A stretch of 34,547 nt of DNA from Prolixibacteraceae bacterium (GTDB taxonomy: Bacteria > Bacteroidota > Bacteroidia > Bacteroidales > Prolixibacteraceae): the NCBI GenBank assembly GCA_019459525.1, contig JAIBEY010000112.1, positions 1 through 34,547 on the forward strand. The letters are read 5' to 3'. The notes beneath the pieces were generated by a model. The model worked only from the letters and a program-made list of their open reading frames with translations, ran no database searches and was not told the DNA's origin. Below are positions 23,188-31,263 of the stretch, one piece after another (positions within the stretch are counted from its first letter, which is position 1; every line of letters begins with the position of its first letter). The translations under genes and the position numbers were made by a program.

Positions 23188-23526
23188 ATGTCAGTCAGAA
23201 AATTTACAGAAAATACTCCGGAAGTCGTTCGTGAAGGTTTGGAACGGCGTATCATTTATACGCCCAATTTAATGACCGTCATTGTCGATTTTTCGGATGG
23301 GCCCTGGGCTGAAGCAGAGCCGTTTCATTCTCATCCTCACGAACAAACCAGTTATGTGGCATCAGGCGAAATTATTTTTTACTGCGAAGGCGAAGCGGAA
23401 CAACACCTTCAGGCAGGCGACATGTTTTCTGCAAATTCAAACCAAAAACATACCATTCGGCTTCTTTCACCACAGGCCAGACTGATTGACAGCTTTAATC
23501 CGATCCGTCAGGAGTTTGTAAAATAA
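23188..23526 (+). CDS. KdgF-like cupin domain protein
   Basis: Small single-domain cupin of 112 residues. Motif 1 is FHSHPHEQTSYVASGE (His47, His49, Gln53) and motif 2 is NQKHTIRLL (His88). The arrangement HSHPHEQ, followed late by DSFNPIRQEFV, closely matches KdgF proteins, which linearise 4,5-unsaturated uronates from pectin or alginate to 4-deoxy-5-keto sugars. No polysaccharide lyase, KduI, KduD or KdgK is in the window, so the substrate is unconfirmed and the name is withheld. No signal peptide, hence cytosolic. It is a lone gene just after the palindromic element. Confidence 0.82.
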   Translation: MSVRKFTENTPEVVREGLERRIIYTPNLMTVIVDFSDGPWAEAEPFHSHPHEQTSYVASGEIIFYCEGEAEQHLQAGDMFSANSNQKHTIRLLSPQARLIDSFNPIRQEFVK

Positions 23527-23681
23527 GCAGATCGACATTTTAATTCTTAAACCTGTTGTGGACGATAACAGGTTGATCTACTGTGTGGGTATCAAAAATA
23601 TCTATGGTGAATATTTATTATCTATTCCCAAGCCTTGAACTTATCGACTAAGCTGTTGTTTCAATTCGAAAATCATCAGAA

Positions 23682-23897
23682 ATGGCCAAAAACAAAATTC
23701 TCTGGATAAAAATTGTATTTGCTGCTTTTGGGGCCCTCGGCGGTTTCCTGTATTGGAAGTTCGTGGGCTGTGCCAGCGGAACATGCCCGATACAATCCGT
23801 TTGGTATTATTCTACCTTATGGGGTACGGCCATGGGCTACCTGATTGGTGATTTGCTCCTCAGTTTCATGTTGAAGAAAGAGAAAACAAATGAGTAG
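23682..23897 (+). CDS. DUF6132 small membrane protein
   Basis: Small inner-membrane protein of 71 residues. It has one helix near 8-27 (WIKIVFAAFGALGGFLYW), a short loop with two cysteines in VGCASGTCPIQSVW, and a second helix near 46-65 (LWGTAMGYLIGDLLLSFML), ending in a Lys/Glu tail. This layout is the DUF6132 family, whose function is unknown; the paired Cys suggest a redox or sulfur-linked role. The 3' end overlaps the thioredoxin gene by 8 bases, which indicates translational coupling. It starts the operon that continues with thioredoxin and peroxiredoxin. Confidence 0.82.
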   Translation: MAKNKILWIKIVFAAFGALGGFLYWKFVGCASGTCPIQSVWYYSTLWGTAMGYLIGDLLLSFMLKKEKTNE

Positions 23898-24189
23898 CCG
23901 CTTTTACCATATTGTGAATTCTGCAAAGCCGGTTTTGGTCGATTTCTATGCTGATTGGTGTGTGCCTTGCAGGTTAATGCCACCGGTGTTGAAAGAGGTT
24001 AAAGACGATTTTAAAGAGCATATCCGTATTTTAAAAGTGAATGTCGATCATTATCCCGATATCGCTTCCTCGTGTAAAATTCAGCATATACCAGCCATTG
24101 TTTTATTTCAGGGTGGAAAAATTCAGTGGAGCGGAACCGGTGTTCAGGCTTTCGACGATATTTCGATTGCCCTGAGGGAAATTTTATAA
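23890..24189 (+). CDS. Thioredoxin family protein (CVPC active site)
   Basis: Single thioredoxin-fold domain of 99 residues with active site DFYADWCVPCRLMPPV (Cys24 and Cys27) and the cis-Pro region IQHIPAIVLFQGGK. The active-site dipeptide is Val-Pro instead of the Gly-Pro of housekeeping thioredoxin, which usually shifts redox potential. No signal peptide is present, so it acts in the cytosol. Its start overlaps the DUF6132 gene, and the peroxiredoxin follows after 48 bases; reduction of that peroxiredoxin or service to DUF6132 cysteines is plausible. Confidence 0.92.
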   Translation: MSSRFYHIVNSAKPVLVDFYADWCVPCRLMPPVLKEVKDDFKEHIRILKVNVDHYPDIASSCKIQHIPAIVLFQGGKIQWSGTGVQAFDDISIALREIL

Positions 24190-24237
24190 TTAACAGAGCT
24201 TGTTTCGAAAGGCAAATTGGCTCTTACCTACCTAAAA

Positions 24238-24711
24238 ATGTCGAAAAAAAGATTAGTTATTGGCGATAAACTTCCTCATTTTATACTGAATGATGAAACG
24301 CACCAACCCGTTGATATTTCTTCTATTACCGGAAGATACCTGATTATTTATTTTTATCCGAAAGACGATACCCCGGGATGCGTAAAGGAAGCGTGCAGTT
24401 TCCGCGATTCATTTCAGGATTTGGTTGATGCCGGGGCGGTGGTTTATGGCGTAAGTAGCGATAAACCAGATACGCATGCCCGGTTCAAGGCCAAATACAG
24501 GTTGCCGTTTTCTTTATTGTCTGACACCGCTGGCGAATTGCGCAAATTACTTGGTGTTCCGGCCGATTTATTTGGTTTATTGCCGGGTCGTGTGACTTAT
24601 ATTTTTGATCCGGAAGGAAGGCTGATACAGGTTTTTAAATCTCAGCTTTCGCCCAATCTGCATGTAAAAGAAGCTTTAAAGGTGATACGGGGCGAGTCGG
24701 CTATATCGTAA
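24238..24711 (+). CDS. Bcp-type thiol peroxiredoxin
   Basis: Thioredoxin-dependent peroxidase of 157 residues in the AhpC/TSA superfamily, Bcp/PrxQ class. The catalytic motif YPKDDTPGCVKEACSFRD has the peroxidatic Cys48 and a second Cys53 five residues later, the typical Bcp spacing for an intrasubunit disulfide. The conserved Arg region and the strand VTYIFDPEGRLIQVF are also present. ATG 24238 is chosen over the in-frame TTG at 24217, which would add a non-conserved ALTYLK extension. Last gene of the DUF6132-thioredoxin-peroxiredoxin set, followed by a very strong terminator. Confidence 0.93.
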   Translation: MSKKRLVIGDKLPHFILNDETHQPVDISSITGRYLIIYFYPKDDTPGCVKEACSFRDSFQDLVDAGAVVYGVSSDKPDTHARFKAKYRLPFSLLSDTAGELRKLLGVPADLFGLLPGRVTYIFDPEGRLIQVFKSQLSPNLHVKEALKVIRGESAIS

Positions 24712-24730
24712 CCTATTCGTGGGTATGTAA

Positions 24731-24770
24731 AAATAGAGACTAACGGAATGGTTAGTCTCTATTTTTTTTG
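24731..24770. terminator. Strong bidirectional terminator between peroxiredoxin and GH130 genes
   Basis: AAATAGAGACTAAC (24731-24744) and GTTAGTCTCTATTT (24751-24764) form a perfect 14-bp stem with a 6-base loop, followed by a T-run. The A-run on the left gives a T-run on the other strand, so it can stop both convergent transcripts. Confidence 0.9.
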
Positions 24771-24789
24771 CCAGAGATCCGGAAGAAAA

Positions 24790-25758
24790 TCAGATTGAAT
24801 TTTTCCGGATAAAATCGATAATTTCCTGTTGATATCCAAAAGCCATTCCCACCACGGTATCAGCAGCACCGTAGTAAACAGCAATTTTTTCGCCATCGCT
24901 TAGCGCGGCACAAGGGAAAACAACATTAGGTACATCGCCCGCCAATTCGTAAGGTTCGGCAGGAGCCAGCAGGTATGGTTGTGTACGGTACAGCACTTTT
25001 TCCGGCTGTTCCAGATCGAGTAATACAGCCCCCATCGAATACCTAAACCCATTGCAGGTATTGATTACACCGTGGTAAAACATCAGCCAACCCGCTTCGG
25101 TACGAATGGGCACCGAACCTGCGCCAATCTTGGTACACTGCCAGGCGCTTAATTCAAATGGAGTCACTTTCATCACACAACGGTGCTCGCCCCAGTATTT
25201 CATATCGGGGCTATAGCTGATGTAAATATCACCAAAAGGAGTATGGCCATTGTCGCTCGGACGGCTTAGCATGGCATACTTTCCGTTTATCTTTTCAGGA
25301 AAGAGTACCCCGTTGCGATTGAATGGCAAAAAAGCATTTTCGCACTGGTGAAAAGTCTTGAAATCGAAGGTATAAGCAATTCCGATGGTTGGGCCGTGAT
25401 AGCCATTGCACCAGGTTACCCAATAACGGTCTTCGATAAATGTAACACGCGGATCGTATTTATACGCCGATTCAATCATTTCGGTATTTCCGGGAACCAT
25501 AACAATCGGGTCGGGATTGATGTCCCAGTTCATTCCGTCTTTACTGAAACCGGCAAAAATATTCATTTGTACGGCTTTATTGTCGCAGCGGAATACACCG
25601 GCAAAGCCATCGCCAAAAGGCACCACCGCGCTGTTGAAAATACTGTTCGATGATGGAATATGATAACGACCGATAACAGGGTTTTGAGAATACCTCCACA
25701 TCACCTCTGACGAACCTTGTGCCCGGTCTTCCCAGGGCATGTTAATTTTACTTGTCAT
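24790..25758 (-). CDS. Glycoside hydrolase family 130 protein (mannosyl phosphorylase type)
   Basis: Five-bladed propeller enzyme of 322 residues. Family members phosphorolyse beta-mannosides, releasing alpha-mannose 1-phosphate. Characteristic stretches are [21 protein letters not shown] near 26-46, VFRCDNKA (substrate site), the catalytic-Asp motif [18 protein letters not shown] with Asp102, and [12 protein letters not shown] near the phosphate-binding region. No signal peptide, so it acts in the cytosol on imported oligosaccharides, which suits the MFS transporter gene 19 bases upstream. The subfamily (mannosylglucose, mannooligosaccharide or N-glycan-derived substrate) cannot be set from motifs alone. 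Confidence 0.9.
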   Translation of the reverse strand: MTSKINMPWEDRAQGSSEVMWRYSQNPVIGRYHIPSSNSIFNSAVVPFGDGFAGVFRCDNKAVQMNIFAGFSKDGMNWDINPDPIVMVPGNTEMIESAYKYDPRVTFIEDRYWVTWCNGYHGPTIGIAYTFDFKTFHQCENAFLPFNRNGVLFPEKINGKYAMLSRPSDNGHTPFGDIYISYSPDMKYWGEHRCVMKVTPFELSAWQCTKIGAGSVPIRTEAGWLMFYHGVINTCNGFRYSMGAVLLDLEQPEKVLYRTQPYLLAPAEPYELAGDVPNVVFPCAALSDGEKIAVYYGAADTVVGMAFGYQQEIIDFIRKNSI

Positions 25759-25777
25759 AGCTATTCGATTATAAATT

Positions 25778-27067
25778 TTAAACTTGTTCTGCTTCTTTCA
25801 GTTCATTGTGATCGGGATGTCCGAAGGGGACAAACCAAGTGGCCAGGAACGAAGGGATAGTGGCCAGCAAAACCCAGATGAAAAAGACTTTATAGCCCAG
25901 AAAATCCGATAGCAATCCGCTAACCATCGAAGGTATCATGAACCCCAGATTCATGATTCCCGTTGCAAATGCATAATGGGCCATTTTGTATTTTCCGGGA
26001 GCAACCTGCTGCATCATAAACAACATCAATCCGACGAATCCAAAGCCGTAGCCAAAATATTCAATAACCACAGCCGAACCGATTATGTACAGGTTCGAAG
26101 GTTGTGTCAAGGCCAGCACGGCATAAACAGCAAAAGGCAAATTGAAACTGGCGCATAAAAATCGAATGGATCTTTTCAATCCACGCCTGGCAATAAAATA
26201 GCCCGCCAGAATTGATCCCAAAACAAAGGCTGCAGCTCCAAAAACCCCGTAAATCAAACCAATCTGAGACGTCGAAAGTCCCAATCCTCCCTGGTCGGCC
26301 GCAGCTTTGAAAAACAACGGGGCAATTTTAATGGCAAATCCTTCAGCAAAACGATACAGGATGATGAACGCGATATACCAGTAAATGTATTTTTTCTGAA
26401 AAAATGTTTTAAGCACATCCCATAATGTATCAATTCCCTGAGCCGGAGCGCCGGCTTCAGCTTCCGGATTGGTTCCTTTGGGCAACATGCGTAAATGGTA
26501 CAGGCCCAGTGCAGCCATAATTCCTCCAAAAATAAGCATCACGGTTACCCAGGCATTTACTACGCCAATACTTTCTTCCAACTGCCCGGCCAGATATACA
26601 AAAGCTCCGGCTGTCAGTATTTTGGCAACATTATACGAAGCGCCCTGCCATCCGATATATTCTGCCTGAAGTTTAGGGCTCAGTACGTTGAGGTAAACAC
26701 CATCCGTGGCAATGTCGTTGGTGGCGCCGCTAAAGGCAACAATAGCCAGTAAGGCGATGGTATAAGTAAAAAAATGATTCATGGGGAGGGCAAGTGCCAC
26801 CAAAGCAAAGGTAATTCCGGTGATGAACTGCGATGCAACTACAAAATGTTTCTTCGATTTATACATTTCGAGTAGCGGGCTCCAAAGCGGTTTGATCGTC
26901 CACGGAATCATGATCAGCGAAGTCCAGAACGCAATTTGAGTATCCGAAATTCCCATGTTTTTGTACATCAGCGCCGAAGCCTGGGCTATGGCAACAAAAG
27001 GTAAACCCATGGCAAAATAAGCTGTAGGAACCCAGGTGGCAGGATGATTGGTCTTTGTTATCGACAT
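25778..27067 (-). CDS. MFS transporter (AmpG/sugar-type)
   Basis: Major facilitator transporter of 429 residues with about 12 transmembrane helices. Near the N-terminus, [23 protein letters not shown] and the loop [21 protein letters not shown] replace the usual motif A, as in AmpG-like importers; helix 4-5 has [17 protein letters not shown]. The gene is directly upstream of GH130 with 19 bases between, so it most likely brings the GH130 substrate (a manno-oligosaccharide) into the cytosol. It is first in the operon. The 276-base gap up to the divergent chitinase gene holds no gene, and I found no consensus -7 box for either side. Confidence 0.9.
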   Translation of the reverse strand: MSITKTNHPATWVPTAYFAMGLPFVAIAQASALMYKNMGISDTQIAFWTSLIMIPWTIKPLWSPLLEMYKSKKHFVVASQFITGITFALVALALPMNHFFTYTIALLAIVAFSGATNDIATDGVYLNVLSPKLQAEYIGWQGASYNVAKILTAGAFVYLAGQLEESIGVVNAWVTVMLIFGGIMAALGLYHLRMLPKGTNPEAEAGAPAQGIDTLWDVLKTFFQKKYIYWYIAFIILYRFAEGFAIKIAPLFFKAAADQGGLGLSTSQIGLIYGVFGAAAFVLGSILAGYFIARRGLKRSIRFLCASFNLPFAVYAVLALTQPSNLYIIGSAVVIEYFGYGFGFVGLMLFMMQQVAPGKYKMAHYAFATGIMNLGFMIPSMVSGLLSDFLGYKVFFIWVLLATIPSFLATWFVPFGHPDHNELKEAEQV

Positions 27068-27342
27068 GTTGTATTTTGTTGTTTGGTTCTCATTTTTATC
27101 AGGACAATTCCTGAGGTTTTCCTTCAGGAAGCGTTCTCCTGAAATCTTCTGAAATGCTTGTCAAATCGGGGTTCCCGTTTAAAACAAACGAAATTTTTAC
27201 TCCGTATGGAAAACTAAGGCAAATAAACGGATTTTTTATATTTTTACAATGACATATCGACTTTACTAAATTTTTTAAAAAGATATTTTAATCATTCGCT
27301 TTTTAACCCAATGGAATGCACTAAAAATTAAATCACAAATCA

Positions 27343-28527
27343 ATGAATCGCAAAAAACTCTTTTTATTTCTGGGGTGTTTATCGCTGACACTCTTCTTTT
27401 TTAACTGTTCTCCTGACCGCAAAAAGAAGGAAGCCAAACAAGTTGATAACCAGTCAAAATCCAATGTGGTTGCCTATGTAGCCGGGTACCGCAGCTTCGA
27501 TTTTACGACTATTGATGCCAGTCGGCTCACCCACATTAACTATGCGTTTGTAAACATCAACGATGGAGAAGTGGTTTTTGACACCACTAAAATTGATGGA
27601 AAAGCGCTTACACCCAAAGATATTGAAGCCTTAAACAGCCTTAAGAAAAGCAATCCTGAACTGAAAGTTTTGGCATCAGTGGGCGGATGGAGCTGGTCGA
27701 AAGGCTTTTCGGATGCAGCATTAAGTCCTGAATCGCGTAGTAAATTTGCGGCTTCGTGCGTTCGAATGGTTACCCAATATCAATTGGACGGCATCGATCT
27801 CGACTGGGAATATCCCAACCAAAGCGGTGCTGGCAATACGTTTCGTCCTGAAGATGTTCACAATTTCACGCTGATGCTGAAAGCTGTTCGCGAGGCGCTT
27901 GACCAACAGGCAGCCGGAAATGCGGGAGTGCATTATTTACTGACGATTGCTACCGGAGCCGATCTGGATTACGTTAAAAATACCGAATTGGGCGAATTGC
28001 AGCAGTATGTTGATTTCATCAACATCATGACCTACGATTTTTACAACGGATGGCACAAAACAACCGGGCACCACAGTAACTTGTATCATTCGGCCCACCC
28101 CGAACTGGACAAAAATTCGGTGATCGATGCTGTCGATCTGCATTTAAAAGCGGGAGTTCCGGCACATAAAATCAACCTCGGGATTCCCTTCTACGGAAGG
28201 ATTTGGGAAGGAGTAAAATCTGCGGGAAGAAACGGATTGTTTCAGGAGGCCGAAACGGTGGGCTCGGGCATCGATTTTGTAAATTTTGCTGAGAAAATCA
28301 ACAAAGACGGTTTTACCCGTTACTGGGACGATGCAGCTAAAGCGCCTTACCTCTGGAATCCGGAAAAGAAAACCTTCATTTCGTACGAGGATGAAGAATC
28401 TATTCGTTTAAAACTGGAATACCTGAAAGAAAAAGGACTCGGTGGGGTGATGTTCTGGGAATACAGTGCCGACTATCAAAAGCGGCTTCAACATGCAATT
28501 TCAGAAAACCTGACAAGCAAGCAATAA
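27343..28527 (+). CDS. GH18 chitinase, lipoprotein
   Basis: Family 18 glycoside hydrolase of 394 residues that should hydrolyse chitin or chito-oligosaccharides by substrate-assisted catalysis. The N-terminus LFLFLGCLSLTLFFFNC is a signal peptide with Cys22 as probable lipidation site, followed by a Lys-rich stretch; an outer-membrane lipoprotein is likely. The TIM barrel shows LASVGGWSWSKGFSD, the catalytic DGIDLDWEYP with Glu156, MTYDFYNGWHKTTGHHSN and LGIPFYGRIWEG. The substrate-binding and chitinase-insertion elements indicate a true chitinase rather than an inactive lectin. It is alone on its strand, divergent from the mannosyl-phosphorylase operon. Confidence 0.93.
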   Translation: MNRKKLFLFLGCLSLTLFFFNCSPDRKKKEAKQVDNQSKSNVVAYVAGYRSFDFTTIDASRLTHINYAFVNINDGEVVFDTTKIDGKALTPKDIEALNSLKKSNPELKVLASVGGWSWSKGFSDAALSPESRSKFAASCVRMVTQYQLDGIDLDWEYPNQSGAGNTFRPEDVHNFTLMLKAVREALDQQAAGNAGVHYLLTIATGADLDYVKNTELGELQQYVDFINIMTYDFYNGWHKTTGHHSNLYHSAHPELDKNSVIDAVDLHLKAGVPAHKINLGIPFYGRIWEGVKSAGRNGLFQEAETVGSGIDFVNFAEKINKDGFTRYWDDAAKAPYLWNPEKKTFISYEDEESIRLKLEYLKEKGLGGVMFWEYSADYQKRLQHAISENLTSKQ

Positions 28528-28547
28528 GCCCGGAATCTGCCGAAAGG

Positions 28548-28604
28548 AAGTTTATGAAAGCGCAACAAATTGGCAACAATCTGTCGCTTTCATAAACTTT
28601 TTTC
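28548..28604. terminator. Long bidirectional terminator hairpin after the chitinase gene
   Basis: AAGTTTATGAAAGCG (28548-28562) pairs perfectly with CGCTTTCATAAACTT (28585-28599). The loop folds further, ACAAATTG with CAATCTGT with one mismatch, leaving a GCAA tetraloop. A T-run follows. It lies between convergent genes. Confidence 0.85.
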
Positions 28605-28655
28605 ATTTTCGGGCACCATACCCGGGGATTTTTACGAATCTGTTTTTAATCCCGT

Positions 28656-28994
28656 TTAGTGCACGTGAAAAGCATGTGATGAGTAAAATCCAACGACAAC
28701 GAATACCAACAGCATGGCATAGATGGCTTCTTTGCTGATACTGATCCCTTTTAGTTCGCGGATGTGATTCATTAAGGCCTTCCAGTTGTAAAAAACATGC
28801 CATACGGCAAAAATGCAAAAGAGTGTTGCCGACATGTTGTGAACCGACATCCAAAAATGACGTTGGGAAGACAGTGTCTCCAATTGCAAACGGTGGTTCA
28901 TAATTCCTGAAAAGGGTAAAATCATTCCGGAACTAAACATGCTTATGGATACAAAGGCACGCTTGTTAAATGGTTTTTTTAAGTTGTTTTCCAT
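28656..28994 (-). CDS. DUF4405-like membrane protein (cytochrome b561-type)
   Basis: Membrane protein of 112 residues with three predicted helices: AFVSISMFSSGMILPFSGI, HNMSATLFCIFAVWHVFYNW and AIYAMLLVFVVVGFYSS. The histidines in RHFWMSVHNMSA and AVWHVFYNW fit heme ligands of the DUF4405/b561-like family, and the C-terminus SSHAFHVH is His-rich. ATG 28994 (MENNLKK) is chosen over a GTG start at 29030. Its start overlaps the ferredoxin gene by 29 bases, so the two are translationally coupled. An electron-transfer role at the membrane with the ferredoxin is inferred. Confidence 0.75.
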   Translation of the reverse strand: MENNLKKPFNKRAFVSISMFSSGMILPFSGIMNHRLQLETLSSQRHFWMSVHNMSATLFCIFAVWHVFYNWKALMNHIRELKGISISKEAIYAMLLVFVVVGFYSSHAFHVH

Positions 28995-29226
28995 GTTCTT
29001 TGGTTGTTTTCTGAAAAACTCCGAATTCACATACTTTTACACATTTCAAGCAGCCGGAACAACGATTGGATTGGTTGATGAGTGCATGTTTATGCCAGGG
29101 TAGATCAACCTTTCCTATCACCTGTTCAGGACACGCAGCAATACATTTCCAGCACGCCTGGCATTTTTGTGTATTGAGGCTGACAAAAGCTGTTTGCGTC
29201 GTATTTCGTTGAAAGAATCGGAGCAT
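28966..29226 (-). CDS. Two-cluster 4Fe-4S ferredoxin-like protein
   Basis: Small iron-sulfur protein of 86 residues with two classical [4Fe-4S] motifs: CQACWKCIAACPEQV and CSGCLKCVKVCEFGV, each CxxCxxCxxxC, about 25 residues apart. The N-terminus is basic and short, with no signal peptide, so it is cytosolic. ATG 29226 (MLRFFQRN) is chosen; the longer open frame to 29277 needs a TTG start. It overlaps the DUF4405 gene and lies 68 bases after a Crp/Fnr-family regulator, suggesting a regulator-controlled electron-transfer module. Confidence 0.87.
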   Translation of the reverse strand: MLRFFQRNTTQTAFVSLNTQKCQACWKCIAACPEQVIGKVDLPWHKHALINQSNRCSGCLKCVKVCEFGVFQKTTKEHGKQLKKTI

Positions 29227-29271
29227 CTTGTTTTTTGAAACAAAGAAATGCAGAGCTGCGATTTCTGACGA

Positions 29272-29283
29272 TAACAATTGTTA
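29272..29283. promoter_or_regulatory. Perfect palindrome TAACAATTGTTA upstream of the ferredoxin gene
   Basis: This 12-bp perfect palindrome lies 46 bases before the ferredoxin start and just after the upstream Crp/Fnr gene. Position and symmetry fit a dimeric-regulator operator. It does not match the canonical E. coli Fnr or Crp boxes. Confidence 0.4.
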
Positions 29284-29294
29284 AGAAATGGATT

Positions 29295-29849
29295 TCATTT
29301 TTTGTTCCGGATTCGGCTTAACGAAATAGGTGTGATTCCAAGGTACGAAGCAATGTAATGCTGCGGTACGCGTTGAACTATTTCAGGTTGATTTTCGATG
29401 AGTTCCTGATATCGTTTCTTCGGGTTGTTTTTTATCCTGGAGAGAAAAAGATTGGCATAGTTGCCTAACCGGCGAACAACTACATCAAAAAAATGATTTT
29501 TAACTTCAGGGATTTCGTTCATGAGCCGTTTAAAATCCTTGTGGTGAACGGCAATCAGCGAACATGGCTCAATGCTTTCAATGTTGAACATACTGGCTTT
29601 TCGCCCCAGAAAACTTTCGAATGAAGAAACTGCCTGCCCTTCGAAGAAAAATTGAAATGAAATGTCTTTCCCGTCGTTGTTAAACCAGACCCGCAGGCAA
29701 CCTTTGCGAATAAAGTAAATGTTTTGGGATATCTCTCCCTCGTGCAACAAGATGGTTTTGGCAGCTATTTCTTTTTCCTGAAACATATCTTGTACCCGGG
29801 TCCAAACCGCTTCATCCTTACGGAGATGATTGATAAGTTGATCAAGCAT
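29295..29849 (-). CDS. Crp/Fnr family transcriptional regulator
   Basis: Regulator of 184 residues. An N-terminal cyclic-nucleotide-type sensor beta-roll (about 20-110) has ILLHEGEISQNIYFIRKGCLRVWF and SFQFFFEGQAVSSFESFL. A long dimer helix and a C-terminal winged helix follow, ending PQHYIASYLGITPISLSRIRNKK. There is no cysteine cluster at the N-terminus, so it is not an Fnr-type oxygen sensor. The ligand is unknown. It is paralogous to the regulator at 30640-31263 (same HTH sequence pattern). It likely controls the ferredoxin/DUF4405 genes just downstream, or itself. A TAGTTTTG -7 box is 22 bases upstream. Confidence 0.9.
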   Translation of the reverse strand: MLDQLINHLRKDEAVWTRVQDMFQEKEIAAKTILLHEGEISQNIYFIRKGCLRVWFNNDGKDISFQFFFEGQAVSSFESFLGRKASMFNIESIEPCSLIAVHHKDFKRLMNEIPEVKNHFFDVVVRRLGNYANLFLSRIKNNPKKRYQELIENQPEIVQRVPQHYIASYLGITPISLSRIRNKK

Positions 29850-29871
29850 GATTTAATAAAGTGTAGGATTT

Positions 29872-29879
29872 CAAAACTA
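29872..29879 (-). promoter_or_regulatory. -7 box for the 29849 Crp/Fnr gene (TAGTTTTG)
   Basis: The minus strand reads TAGTTTTG, a full TAnnTTTG match, 22 bases before the ATG. No -33 TTG at ideal spacing. Confidence 0.5.
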
Positions 29880-29961
29880 CAGAAATTCCGGGATGAATCC
29901 TAAAAATCACCATTCCTAAAAAATGTCAGTGGATAGAGCCGGATTGCGACTCCAATTCCCA

Positions 29962-30567
29962 TCAGAACCGGCTCCGGAAGCGGTAGCCCAAACGAATCAC
30001 CGGAGCCACATCGACGTTTGGAATGTTGTATTTTTCGTCATTAAAATCCGCCTGGTGGTCACTCCGCAGGTAAACATGGATGCCGGGTTGGATGTAAAAT
30101 TTTCGTCCGATAAAAAACTGGTAACTCAGTCCGGCTCCCACATCGGTGCTGTGCAGGTTTTTTTCCAGTCCTGATTGTTTTTGCTCAATCGCAAACGTAT
30201 GAAGCTCAATATAGCTGTACAGTTCCAGGTTTCGCCAGAGGTTATACCCCAGGAAAAATCCCGGTGATGTTTTGTAGTACCGTTTATAGCCGGGCGATGA
30301 ATTTTTTAACCCGGCAGGCTCGGCATCGTAATTTCCCCCGTTAATGACACTCACCCGAAACCTGAATTTTTCGTAGCGGTAGCACAGTCCAAGGTGGTAT
30401 CCGCCTGTAAAGAACATAGGCACCAAACTCTCGACTTCCCAAGCCTGTTTGACTTTGTAATTCGGTTGGATGGAATCGGTTGGGGTAGGGGTTGCCTGAT
30501 TGGGCCGTGCCTGCATCTGCCGGGCAAAAAGAAGCAATGCGAATGAAAAAAGAATAAGTCGTTTCAT
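29962..30567 (-). CDS. Small outer-membrane beta-barrel protein (hypothetical)
   Basis: Exported protein of 201 residues with signal peptide MKRLILFSFALLLFARQMQA and a Thr/Pro-rich spacer. It then has alternating beta strands such as GGYHLGLCYRYEKFRFRVSVING, FFLGYNLWRNLELYSYIELH, STDVGAGLSYQFFIGRKFYI and VIRLGYRFRSRF. The last residue is Phe, typical for BAM-inserted outer-membrane barrels; about eight strands fit. No family name is clear. It sits between two Crp/Fnr-type regulator genes on the same strand, which suggests environmental control, but no ligand or partner is shown. Confidence 0.78.
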   Translation of the reverse strand: MKRLILFSFALLLFARQMQARPNQATPTPTDSIQPNYKVKQAWEVESLVPMFFTGGYHLGLCYRYEKFRFRVSVINGGNYDAEPAGLKNSSPGYKRYYKTSPGFFLGYNLWRNLELYSYIELHTFAIEQKQSGLEKNLHSTDVGAGLSYQFFIGRKFYIQPGIHVYLRSDHQADFNDEKYNIPNVDVAPVIRLGYRFRSRF

Positions 30568-30639
30568 GTTTCCTGTTTTTAAATTCTGTACAAAAATCAG
30601 GATAAATGATCGACCGGTTGCTCCGCATTTGTTACCAAA

Positions 30640-31263
30640 TTAATCCTGGTGGCTGAGTTCGTTCCGGATGCGGCTTAACGATTTGGGCGCTATGCCCAGG
30701 TAATTGGCAATGTGATAGAGTGGCACCCGTTGCAGGATTTCCGGATGTGCTTTCAATAGCTTAGTATAGCGTTCGGTAGCCGAGAGTACCTGTAAATCGA
30801 TGCTGAGTTGTGCTATTTTTACAAAGGCATTTTCCATGAGCTGTCGCCCCAGTTTCTCCAGTTTCGGTATCTTCGCATACAATCGCTCCAGGTCTGCCTG
30901 TTTGAATACCAGCAATTCCGAATCTTCAATGGCTTTTATGTTGATGAACGAAGCGGAGTGGTTTAGCCGGCTTAAATTATCGGTAACCCAATCGCCTTCA
31001 AAAGCAAAATCGGTCGTAACCTCCTTGATTTCGTCCACTAGCTTGTAATAAATCAAAGCGCCCTGCCTGACCAACACAATAAAATTGCACAACTGACCTT
31101 CTTTCAGGAGATGTTCGTTCTTTTGTAAAACTCTGATCTTGATGCAGTCCAAAAGGATCAGCCATTCGTCTTCATTTAAGGCGACGAATGGACTGATTGA
31201 ATTCTTTATTTTTTCGATATTTTCCACAGTACTTAATTCAGCTTTTTTTTCGATTTTGAACAT
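30640..31263 (-). CDS. Crp/Fnr family transcriptional regulator
   Basis: Second Crp/Fnr-family regulator in this block, 207 residues from ATG 31263 (MFKIEKKAEL). The cNMP-type sensor domain shows LLKEGQLCNFIVLVRQGALIYY and TTDFAFEGDWVTDN. A dimer helix and winged helix follow, ending HIANYLGIAPKSLSRIRNE. An open frame continues upstream to a GTG at 31464, but that extra 67-residue segment does not resemble the family and was left out. It resembles the regulator at 29295-29849, notably in the recognition helix, so binding sites may overlap. It precedes the small barrel gene by 72 bases. Confidence 0.9.
   Translation of the reverse strand: MFKIEKKAELSTVENIEKIKNSISPFVALNEDEWLILLDCIKIRVLQKNEHLLKEGQLCNFIVLVRQGALIYYKLVDEIKEVTTDFAFEGDWVTDNLSRLNHSASFINIKAIEDSELLVFKQADLERLYAKIPKLEKLGRQLMENAFVKIAQLSIDLQVLSATERYTKLLKAHPEILQRVPLYHIANYLGIAPKSLSRIRNELSHQD

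Noticed and set aside
27068-27342. Divergent promoter for the MFS and chitinase genes
   Set aside because: No full TAnnTTTG match in the right orientation was found on either strand, so no promoter is called.
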